From an uncultured Eubacteriales bacterium (GTDB taxonomy: Bacteria; Bacillota; Clostridia; Lachnospirales; Anaerotignaceae), in the NCBI GenBank assembly GCA_900548595.1, contig URLB01000120.1:1-5797 (forward strand): a DNA stretch of 5,797 bases, written 5' to 3'. Positions 1 to 4,602 of this stretch are shown piece after piece (position 1 is the first letter of the stretch; each line of letters begins with the position of its first letter). The notes below the pieces were generated by a model. The model had not been told where the DNA came from. It saw nothing but the letters and a program-made list of their open reading frames with translations, and searched no databases. A program made the translations under genes and the position numbers.

Positions 1-20
1 TTTCTACAACTATATCAACT

Positions 21-42
21 CGTCGAAATCCTGATTTCGACG
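21..42. repeat. Perfect inverted repeat (hairpin 1)
   Basis: CGTCGAAATC at 21-30 is followed by CT and then its exact reverse complement at 33-42, so a single strand can fold into a 9-10 bp hairpin. No T-run follows, so it does not look like a terminator by itself. It sits just upstream of a second perfect hairpin and a real terminator. Its role is unknown. It could be the 3' end of an upstream transcript, a small palindromic repeat, or part of the end of a gene outside the window. Confidence 0.7.
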
Positions 43-43
43 A

Positions 44-68
44 AAGGTGTCGATTTTGTCGACACCTT
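44..68. repeat. Perfect inverted repeat (hairpin 2)
   Basis: AAGGTGTCGA at 44-53 pairs exactly with TCGACACCTT at 59-68 across the 5-base loop TTTTG. It lies one base after hairpin 1 and two bases before the terminator stem. Like hairpin 1 it contains TCGA in the stem. No T-run follows, so the structure may stabilise a 3' end or be a repeat unit rather than a terminator. Confidence 0.7.
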
Positions 69-70
69 CA

Positions 71-101
71 GGCGTTCTTAATTAAAAAGAACGCCGTTTT
101 T
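71..101 (+). terminator. Rho-independent terminator of an upstream gene
   Basis: GGCGTTCTT (71-79) and AAGAACGCC (87-95) form a 9 bp perfect stem with a 7-base A/T loop. After one G, the run TTTTT (97-101) completes a classical intrinsic terminator reading on the plus strand. It should end a transcript entering from the left edge and isolate the FAD-enzyme operon from it. Confidence 0.85.
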
Positions 102-113
102 ATATTACGGCTA

Positions 114-142
114 TTGAAAAAGTCGCTGATATATGAGAAAAT
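114..142 (+). promoter_or_regulatory. Possible weak promoter of the FAD-enzyme/hydrolase operon
   Basis: TTGAAA (114-119) differs from the sigma-A -35 consensus at one base. After a 17-base spacer, GAAAAT (137-142) matches four of six -10 bases. The predicted start near 149 lies after the far-upstream ATG at 133 and before the ATG at 196, which fits the start chosen for the first gene. The -10 is poor, so this is only a candidate. Confidence 0.3.
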
Positions 143-182
143 TAATGCTGATAAAATCGGCTGAATATTTGACGTTATTGTT

Positions 183-190
183 AAAAGGTG
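183..190 (+). promoter_or_regulatory. Ribosome binding site that sets the FAD-enzyme start
   Basis: AAAAGGTG lies 5 bases before the ATG at 196. The in-frame ATG codons at 133 and 145 have no purine-rich site in front of them. This supports starting the protein at 196. Confidence 0.7.
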
Positions 191-195
191 AATAT

Positions 196-1788
196 ATGAT
201 TCGGATAAATAATATAAAACTAGGTATAGACTGCGGCGATTTGACTGACGAAGCCGCAAGAATACTGAAAATAAAGAAAGAAAATATCAAAGAACTTAAA
301 ATAAGACGAAAATCTCTGGACGCAAGGAAAAAAGATAACATACATTATCTGTATTCTGTGGACGTATCGGTAAAAGATGAAGAAAAGCTGTTGAGGAAAA
401 ACAGAGATAAAAATGTTTGCAAATCAACGTATGAAAAATACGTGCCGCAGGGAGAGTGGAAAACGGAAAAATGCCCTGTAGTTGTCGGATTCGGACCGGC
501 AGGGATGTTTGCGGCGCTGGTGTTGGCTGAAAAAGGACTTTCGCCCATCGTATTGGAGCGTGGGAAAGATGTGGATAAAAGAACCGAAGATGTGGAAAAG
601 TTTTGGAACGGAGGAGAATTTGACCCCGAAAGCAACGTACAATTCGGAGAGGGCGGAGCAGGCACATTTTCCGACGGAAAACTGACGACAAGAATAAAGG
701 ACGGCAGATGCGACTATGTAACTTCGGAACTTATAGAGGCAGGAGCTCCAGAGGAAACGGCGTACGAGGCGAAGCCGCATATAGGAACGGATAAGCTGAA
801 AACGGTAGTAAAAAACATAAGAAATAAAATAACAGACTTGGGCGGAGAAATACGCTTTGAAAGTAAACTCACCAAAATAGGAGTTTCAGGCGGAGCGGTT
901 AAGTACGCAGAGGTAAACGGTAATAGCAAAATCGAAACGGATAACGTAATACTGGCTATAGGGCACAGCGCCAGAGACACCTTTGAAATGTTAAACGATA
1001 TAGGCGTCAAAATGGAGAGAAAACCATTTGCCGCCGGCGTAAGAATAGAACACAGACAAGAAAATATAAATACGGCTCAGTATGGCTTTTTTGCCGATAA
1101 ACTTCCTCCTGCCGATTATATGCTTACATATACGACAAAGGACGGCAGGGGAGTATATTCGTTTTGCATGTGCCCCGGAGGATATGTTGTTTCCGCTGCT
1201 TCGGAAAAAGGACGGCTTGCGGTAAACGGAATGAGCGAATACGCCAGAGACGGAGAAAATGCCAACAGCGCGGTACTTGTCCAGGTAAATCCCGACGATT
1301 TCGGCTCTGACGACGTTTTGGCAGGAATAGAATTTCAAAGAAAAATAGAAGAGGCGGCATACAAAGCAGGAGGAGAGGATTACTCAGCCCCTGTCCAGAG
1401 ATACGGAGATTTTGTTGAGGGCAGAGTAACGTGTTGCGAAGGTATTGTAAAACACAGCTATAAACCGAGCATAAAATTTGCAGACTTAAACGAAGTATTG
1501 CCTGAATTTATCTCCGATTCTTTAAAAGAGGCAATACCGGCAATGGGAAGAAAACTGAAAGGGTTCGATTCGCCTGACGCATTAATGACAGGTGTTGAAA
1601 CAAGAAGCTCTTCACCGGTAAGGATAGTCAGAGACAAACAGGGTGTCTGCATAGGTATAAAAGGACTCTATCCAACAGGCGAGGGAGCGGGATACGCAGG
1701 CGGAATCATTTCCGCTGCGGTAGACGGAGTAAGACAGGCTGAAAATGTTATTTTAAATAATACGGTTAAGGAGGACTTAAATGATTAA
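196..1788 (+). CDS. FAD-dependent oxidoreductase, COG2509 family
   Basis: A 530-residue cytoplasmic flavoprotein of the family often annotated as NAD(FAD)-utilizing dehydrogenase. Visible features: an N-terminal domain of about 90 residues with the conserved KSLDAR segment (39-44); a Rossmann FAD-binding motif G98-F-G-P-A-G103 with the ribose-binding acidic residue E121 at the end of the second strand; the family signature FGEGGAGTFSDGKL (150-163); FCMCPGG (323-329); and C-terminal GVETRSSSPVR (466-476) and PTGEGAGYAGG (493-503), which close the FAD site. Length is normal and the frame is intact. The ATG at 196 is chosen for its Shine-Dalgarno site; the frame stays open back to 133, which would add 21 residues unlike the family N-terminus. 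The last 8 bases overlap the next gene. The family has no settled substrate that I can name, so function stops at flavin-dependent redox enzyme. The family call is secure; the electron donor and acceptor are unknown. Confidence 0.9.
   Translation: MIRINNIKLGIDCGDLTDEAARILKIKKENIKELKIRRKSLDARKKDNIHYLYSVDVSVKDEEKLLRKNRDKNVCKSTYEKYVPQGEWKTEKCPVVVGFGPAGMFAALVLAEKGLSPIVLERGKDVDKRTEDVEKFWNGGEFDPESNVQFGEGGAGTFSDGKLTTRIKDGRCDYVTSELIEAGAPEETAYEAKPHIGTDKLKTVVKNIRNKITDLGGEIRFESKLTKIGVSGGAVKYAEVNGNSKIETDNVILAIGHSARDTFEMLNDIGVKMERKPFAAGVRIEHRQENINTAQYGFFADKLPPADYMLTYTTKDGRGVYSFCMCPGGYVVSAASEKGRLAVNGMSEYARDGENANSAVLVQVNPDDFGSDDVLAGIEFQRKIEEAAYKAGGEDYSAPVQRYGDFVEGRVTCCEGIVKHSYKPSIKFADLNEVLPEFISDSLKEAIPAMGRKLKGFDSPDALMTGVETRSSSPVRIVRDKQGVCIGIKGLYPTGEGAGYAGGIISAAVDGVRQAENVILNNTVKEDLND
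1768..1775 (+). promoter_or_regulatory. Strong ribosome binding site inside the preceding gene
   Basis: AAGGAGGA, a near-perfect anti-Shine-Dalgarno match, lies 5 bases before the ATG at 1781, within the final codons of the FAD-enzyme gene. It fixes the start of the hydrolase and indicates efficient translation coupled to the upstream gene. Confidence 0.85.
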
Positions 1789-2398
1789 GGATATTAAAAC
1801 TTTTGTAAGCGGAATGTGTGAGACTAACAGTTATATTTTTTCGGATGAGGAAAATAACTGCGTTATAATAGACCCCGAAGGCAGAGCGGAGCAGTATATA
1901 AAGTATATATCGTCAAACGGACTGAAGCCTGTTTGCATACTTTTGACGCATGCGCATTTCGATCATATAGGAGCTATGGAAGGACTCAGAAAAGAATACG
2001 GTATTCAGGTTTATGCAGGCGCAGATGAAAAAAAGGTACTGGAAGACCCCAATATCAACCTTACTTCTATGATAGGTAAGGGACAGTCTTTCAGCGCGGA
2101 TAAATATCTTTCGGACGGGGAAGAATTTACGGTTGGGAATATGACGTTCAAAACAATATTTACACCGGGACATACATGCGGAAGCGTATGTTATATAAGC
2201 GGAAATATAATGGCGGCAGGAGATACACTGTTTATGGGAAGTTGCGGAAGAACCGATTTTCCTACAGGCGACTGGGGGAAAATGAACGAATCTCTTCAAA
2301 TGCTTAAAGATATGGAAGGCGATTATAAAGTGCTTTCCGGACATGGTCCGTCTACTACTTTGGAAACGGAAAGAAGAACTAACATGTTTATGAGATAA
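1781..2398 (+). CDS. Metallo-beta-lactamase-fold hydrolase (glyoxalase II/YcbL-like)
   Basis: A 205-residue soluble hydrolase of the metallo-beta-lactamase superfamily. The complete two-metal site is visible: H57-A-H59-F-D61-H62, H131 in TPGHT, D148 in AAGDTLF, and H188 in LSGHGP. The segment GSCGRTDFPTGD after D148 is typical of the glyoxalase II/YcbL branch. The protein has only the catalytic domain and lacks the C-terminal substrate-binding domain of full-length glyoxalase II, as in YcbL-type enzymes. Family members hydrolyse thioesters such as S-lactoylglutathione, or other esters; the substrate here cannot be read from sequence. It overlaps the FAD-enzyme gene by 8 bases and is followed by a terminator, so the two form an operon. 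No signal peptide is seen, so it is expected to act in the cytoplasm. Confidence 0.93.
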   Translation: MIKDIKTFVSGMCETNSYIFSDEENNCVIIDPEGRAEQYIKYISSNGLKPVCILLTHAHFDHIGAMEGLRKEYGIQVYAGADEKKVLEDPNINLTSMIGKGQSFSADKYLSDGEEFTVGNMTFKTIFTPGHTCGSVCYISGNIMAAGDTLFMGSCGRTDFPTGDWGKMNESLQMLKDMEGDYKVLSGHGPSTTLETERRTNMFMR

Positions 2399-2424
2399 GA
2401 AATTCATAGTTAATTTTAAGATGA

Positions 2425-2457
2425 AAAAAGACCGAACTTTTTATATTCGGTCTTTTT
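2425..2457. terminator. Bidirectional intrinsic terminator between convergent genes
   Basis: AAAAAGACCGAA (2425-2436) pairs perfectly with TTCGGTCTTTTT (2446-2457) around a 9-base loop. The A-run on one side and T-run on the other let the structure terminate in both directions: the FAD-enzyme/hydrolase operon from the left, and yaaA (ending at 2467) from the right. Confidence 0.93.
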
Positions 2458-2466
2458 ATATTTTAA

Positions 2467-3213
2467 TTACTTTTTTATAAAAACAAAAGTGTTTTCATCG
2501 GAAAGAGCGTCGGAATAAGAAAAATTCATTCTGTTGAAGTTTTTAATGTTTTTATAGTCTTTTATATTGTTTTCCGCCATATACCTTACCATTTCACCGC
2601 GCGCCATTTTGCAGAGAGTACCTTTTTCAACAGGTTTGCCGTTTATTATCTGGGCAAAAGAACATGTTATAAAATTTATATTATTTCCGATATTGTCGGA
2701 GACAACCTTAGAGTATTCTTTTGAGGCAAGGTTTATAATTGTATCTGTTTCTTTGCTCAGAATATCCGCAACGGATGAACCCCAAAAATCGTACAGTGAT
2801 TTAAAATTTTTTCCGCTCAGCTTTGCCTGCATTTCCAGACGATACGGTATAACGCCGTCAAACGGGCGTAACATTCCGTAAAGACCGGATAAAATAATAA
2901 GGCGTTCGTTTATATAATTCAGCTGATCGTATGTAAATACATTAGGGGCAATATATTTGTACTGTATTCCGTCGTATGAAAGTATGGCAGGAGTAAGGGC
3001 GTTTTTAGAGTCCATATTTTTTAGACGTTCAAAATTAATAGTTGCGATTTTATCATTACATTTCCATAACTTTTTCAGTTCTTCGTATGACATGGACTTA
3101 AGTATATTTCTTAGGAACTCGGCTTTTTCAATGAAATAGGGAACGCTGACGCCTTGAAAGCCGTCGGAATCTATATTCATCTTTTTAGCCGGAGAAATTA
3201 AAATTTTCAGCAT
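2467..3213 (-). CDS. yaaA: YaaA family peroxide-stress protein (DUF328)
   Basis: A 248-residue cytoplasmic protein of the YaaA/UPF0246 family. In Escherichia coli YaaA lowers intracellular free iron under hydrogen peroxide stress and binds DNA; the same role here is by homology. Family landmarks in order: ISPAKKM at 6-12 at the very N-terminus, YDG at 80-82, LSGLYGMLRPFD at 108-119, YRLEM at 124-128, LYDFW at 140-144, NLASKEY at 161-167, and KMARGEMVRY at 202-211. Length is normal. The frame could also open at a GTG two codons earlier (3219-3217), but that codon overlaps the Shine-Dalgarno site AAAGGGAG (3226 to 3219, minus strand), so the ATG at 3213 is preferred. It lies 186 bases downstream of gntR on the same strand, with a long leader between them. 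It ends 9 bases from the shared bidirectional terminator. Nothing looks broken. Confidence 0.95.
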   Translation of the reverse strand: MLKILISPAKKMNIDSDGFQGVSVPYFIEKAEFLRNILKSMSYEELKKLWKCNDKIATINFERLKNMDSKNALTPAILSYDGIQYKYIAPNVFTYDQLNYINERLIILSGLYGMLRPFDGVIPYRLEMQAKLSGKNFKSLYDFWGSSVADILSKETDTIINLASKEYSKVVSDNIGNNINFITCSFAQIINGKPVEKGTLCKMARGEMVRYMAENNIKDYKNIKNFNRMNFSYSDALSDENTFVFIKK

Positions 3214-3218
3214 ATTCA

Positions 3219-3226
3219 CTCCCTTT
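3219..3226 (-). promoter_or_regulatory. yaaA ribosome binding site (decides ATG over GTG)
   Basis: On the minus strand AAAGGGAG is followed after 5 bases by the ATG at 3213-3211. Its last base is the first base of the alternative GTG codon, so initiation at the GTG is unlikely. Confidence 0.75.
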
Positions 3227-3240
3227 CCGAATTGTATAAA

Positions 3241-3382
3241 AAAACGCCGCTTAAGAAAAGTTCGAACAATAAAACTATCCGATTTAGGACTTAACGGTTT
3301 CTTTGCGAATTTCGGTCAAAAGAGGTCAAAGAAAGAATCCGCCGACAAAATTGTTTTATTTTTTATTCTTTAGGGGCGTTTT
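3241..3382. repeat. Imperfect inverted repeat framing the gntR-yaaA spacer
   Basis: AAAACGCC at 3241-3248 is the exact reverse complement of GGCGTTTT at 3375-3382. The match continues inward with substitutions: CT at 3250-3251 and AAGAA at 3253-3257 have partners in the right arm, giving about 16 matches over 19 bases. A second similar word (AATAAAACTAT against AATAAAACAAT) follows in each arm with a 5-base offset. No target-site duplication and no ORF were seen inside. It could be a small non-autonomous element, or a long-range stem in the yaaA leader. The 180-base spacer otherwise holds two GGTCAAA direct repeats, two short palindromes and no obvious simple terminator. Confidence 0.45.
3247..3297 (-). 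promoter_or_regulatory. Terminator-like stem in the yaaA leader
   Basis: On the minus strand CCGTTAAG (3297 to 3290) can pair with CTTAAGCGG (3255 to 3247) with one bulged G and a long loop of about 34 bases. Two bases after the stem comes a run of seven T (3244 to 3238), only about 25 bases before the yaaA ATG. This could be a weak terminator of gntR transcripts or an attenuator of yaaA. The long loop makes it weak evidence. Confidence 0.25.
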
Positions 3383-3399
3383 GCCATGACTGCGCAGTA

Positions 3400-4161
3400 T
3401 CAGTCTATATTTATTTCTATTGAAAATTTATTTTTATCTCCGCGGTATTTAAGAAGCTCATATATAACCGGGACGCCGCTCTCCTGAGAGTAGCATATAT
3501 TAGTACACATATTTACGGGGCTGCCTTTTTTAATGTTAAGCAGTTTGGCTTCCGCTTCGCTGGCGCCTACAGCCTCTATTGTTTTCAATATTTTTTTGAT
3601 TTTAGTAGATTTATCTTTTGCCAATATTTGGTATACGGATGTTGAGTTAAACGCTTCCTCGTCCTCTTTAAGTAAAAATGAACAAAGAGGATACCTGAAA
3701 TAGCTTTCAACATAACCCATCGCCATACCGTCGGCATATCTGTGCCTGAGTAGATAAATAACATTATCGCCCTCGTTAATTTCCAAAGCGCGCGCCTGCT
3801 CGGAATTTGCCTTAACAAGCGTAAGTTCTATGGCTTGGGTGGAAGGAGTCATTGACATATTGAAAAGTTCCATGTTATAGCCGTCGTACATATTTACAAG
3901 GTCGGTCTTTACTTTCGGCTGGGATACAAAAGTGCCTTTGCTTTTTACTCTGTAAAGATAGCCTTCGTTGACAAGCTCGCTTATTGCCTGTCGTATTGTT
4001 GTCCTGCTTATCCCGTATATGTCGCAGAATGTTTTTTCCGTAGGGATTGCGTCCCCGGCTTTTACGCCCTCGTTATTTATTTCGTCCAAAATAATCTGCT
4101 TTACCTGATAATACAAAGGAATAGGAATATCTTTATTTATTGAATGATTCTGAAACTCCAT
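3400..4161 (-). CDS. GntR family transcriptional regulator, HutC type (UTRA domain)
   Basis: A 253-residue DNA-binding regulator. Residues 14-79 form the GntR winged helix: the start IPLYYQVKQIILDEI, then IPTEKTFCDIYGISRTTIRQAISELVNEG with the recognition helix near 52-63, and the wing RVKSKGTFV. Residues from about 96 to 248 form a UTRA ligand-binding domain, with the conserved RYADGMAMGYVESYF stretch at 141-155. This HutC branch responds to small molecules, often sugars, sugar phosphates, amino acids or fatty acids; the ligand here cannot be predicted. Length is normal and the frame intact. The start at 4161 has a GAGGGG site 10 bases upstream (4177 to 4172), slightly distant but acceptable. 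It is divergent from hppA, with palindromes of the expected GntR operator style between them, so control of itself and of the plus-strand transcript is likely but inferred. Confidence 0.95.
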   Translation of the reverse strand: MEFQNHSINKDIPIPLYYQVKQIILDEINNEGVKAGDAIPTEKTFCDIYGISRTTIRQAISELVNEGYLYRVKSKGTFVSQPKVKTDLVNMYDGYNMELFNMSMTPSTQAIELTLVKANSEQARALEINEGDNVIYLLRHRYADGMAMGYVESYFRYPLCSFLLKEDEEAFNSTSVYQILAKDKSTKIKKILKTIEAVGASEAEAKLLNIKKGSPVNMCTNICYSQESGVPVIYELLKYRGDKNKFSIEINID

Positions 4162-4186
4162 AGAACATATACCCCTCTTTGACTTA

Positions 4187-4198
4187 ATGTTATCACAT
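4187..4198. promoter_or_regulatory. Candidate GntR operator inside the promoter spacer
   Basis: ATGT-TATC-ACAT is an inverted repeat placed exactly between the -35 and -10 of the plus-strand promoter, and 26-37 bases upstream of the gntR start codon. The core GT-N4-AC has the spacing described for HutC-type operators. A regulator bound here could block both directions. The arms are short, so chance is possible. Confidence 0.3.
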
Positions 4199-4199
4199 A

Positions 4200-4205
4200 A
4201 TTATA
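4200..4205 (-). promoter_or_regulatory. Candidate gntR -10 element
   Basis: On the minus strand 4205 to 4200 reads TATAAT, overlapping the -10 of the opposing promoter. A second TATAAT lies at 4218 to 4213. Neither has a good -35 at 16-18 bases (CGATAT and TAGCTT at 17), so which one drives gntR is unclear. Confidence 0.35.
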
Positions 4206-4232
4206 GTTCAGTATTATAAAACATATCGTAAT

Positions 4233-4259
4233 AAAAAGCTACTGTTTTGAGCTTTTTTT
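4233..4259 (+). terminator. Short terminator-like hairpin after the plus-strand promoter
   Basis: AAAAAGCT (4233-4240) pairs perfectly with AGCTTTTT (4250-4257) around a 9-base loop, and the T-run continues to 4259. The stem has only two G-C pairs, so it is weak. It lies about 20 bases after the predicted start of the promoter at 4179-4207, where it could end a roughly 45-base RNA or attenuate transcription toward hppA. On the minus strand it would lie upstream of gntR. Confidence 0.4.
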
Positions 4260-4297
4260 ATAAAAATCGCAAGATTTAAAACAGAATAAAAGAGAAA

Positions 4298-4355
4298 CGG
4301 ATTTTTGTATACATAAATCGACAGTTTTTGAATTTAAATGCACTGTAAAAATCCG
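4298..4355. repeat. Inverted repeat enclosing the first TGTATACA site
   Basis: CGGATTTTT (4298-4306) pairs perfectly with AAAAATCCG (4347-4355). Just inside, ACAGT (4321-4325) pairs with ACTGT (4342-4346), contiguous on the 3' side, which gives a 14 bp composite stem with a 14-base bulge on the 5' side. A further pair, GGTTAT (4355-4360) with ATAACC (4392-4397), follows immediately. These could be RNA structure in a long hppA leader, or DNA symmetry at a regulatory site. Confidence 0.45.
4306..4313. promoter_or_regulatory. TGTATACA palindrome, candidate operator 1
   Basis: A perfect 8 bp palindrome. Its flanks extend the symmetry to 18 bp (4301-4318) with a single mismatched pair. The GTATAC core resembles operators reported for UTRA-domain GntR regulators such as those of the TreR branch. 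Binding by the adjacent gntR product is inferred. Confidence 0.4.
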
Positions 4356-4371
4356 GTTATAATGTGGTATA

Positions 4372-4379
4372 TGTATACA
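4372..4379. promoter_or_regulatory. TGTATACA palindrome, candidate operator 2
   Basis: An exact second copy of TGTATACA, 66 bases from the first. Symmetry does not extend beyond the 8-mer, although an overlapping near-palindrome GTATA-TG-TATAC spans 4367-4378. A lone TATAAT at 4358-4363 lies just upstream, so a start from it would fall on this site; that box has no good -35. Confidence 0.4.
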
Positions 4380-4409
4380 GCATAATGCGGAATAACCTTA
4401 ATAAATAGC

Positions 4410-4438
4410 TTGATTTTATGGAATTATTAGAATATAAT
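4410..4438 (+). promoter_or_regulatory. Likely proximal hppA promoter
   Basis: TTGATT (4410-4415), a 17-base spacer and a perfect TATAAT (4433-4438). The predicted start near 4445 gives an hppA leader of about 155 bases. Both candidate TGTATACA operators lie upstream of it, so they would act from a distance or on the farther promoter. Confidence 0.6.
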
Positions 4439-4477
4439 AAAAAAGTATTTGGAATAATTATGTATATTATTCAGAAG

Positions 4478-4561
4478 ATATATTTTGAACCGATATTACG
4501 CGCGCAATTATATATTTTAACCGTTATTTTCAAGACGCGTTTTGTAAGGTTCGATTTATAT
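4478..4561 (+). promoter_or_regulatory. Structured hppA leader with alternative pairings
   Basis: ATATA (4478-4482) pairs with TATAT (4557-4561). After a 2 by 2 T-T internal loop, TTGAACC (4485-4491) pairs with GGTTCGA (4548-4554, one wobble). In competition, AACC-G-TTA (4519-4526) can pair with TAAGGTT (4545-4551), stacked on CAAGAC/GTTTTG (4531-4536 with 4539-4544). AACCGATATT and AACCGTTATT form a direct repeat (9 of 10), so the same GGTT strand has two partners. This is a switch-like arrangement, seen by eye only. It matches no riboswitch class I recognise. Confidence 0.35.
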
Positions 4562-4602
4562 ATAATTTTACTAATTTAATTATCTAAACAGGGGGTCTAA
4601 AA

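Larger units (their letters stand above)
4179..4207 (+). promoter_or_regulatory. Near-consensus promoter on the plus strand
   Basis: TTGACT (4179-4184), exactly 17 bases, then TATAGT (4202-4207): each box matches five of six sigma-A consensus bases with ideal spacing. The predicted start is near 4214. It reads away from gntR toward hppA, whose ATG is about 390 bases downstream. It overlaps the gntR leader and candidate gntR promoter, so the two directions would compete. Confidence 0.6.

Noticed and set aside
1..81. Open frame from the left edge to TAA at 79-81, a possible C-terminus of an upstream gene.
   Set aside because: Only 26 codons, no recognisable family, and it reads straight through two perfect hairpins and into the terminator stem. 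It may be real but cannot be supported from this window.
133..195. A 21-residue N-terminal extension of the FAD oxidoreductase starting at ATG 133.
   Set aside because: No Shine-Dalgarno site precedes it, the extension does not resemble the family, and the ATG at 196 has AAAAGGTG at proper spacing.
296..1360. Several long antisense frames across the FAD-enzyme gene.
   Set aside because: They are reverse-strand shadows of a confirmed coding frame, with no recognisable domain and no ribosome sites.
2567..3139. Plus-strand frames opposite yaaA.
   Set aside because: yaaA is a clear full-length family member on the minus strand, and these frames are its complements with no family resemblance.
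3214..3219. GTG start for yaaA two codons upstream of the ATG.
   Set aside because: The GTG overlaps the end of the Shine-Dalgarno site, while the ATG at 3213 is correctly spaced and gives the usual family N-terminus.
4328..4363. A promoter pairing TTGAAT (4328-4333) with TATAAT (4358-4363).
   Set aside because: The spacer is 24 bases, too long, and the hexamer at the correct distance (TAAATG) is a poor -35.
4338..4385. A 15-codon frame (MHCKNPVIMWYMYTA) that could be a leader peptide.
   Set aside because: No ribosome site, too short, and it has no run of one amino acid that would suggest attenuation.
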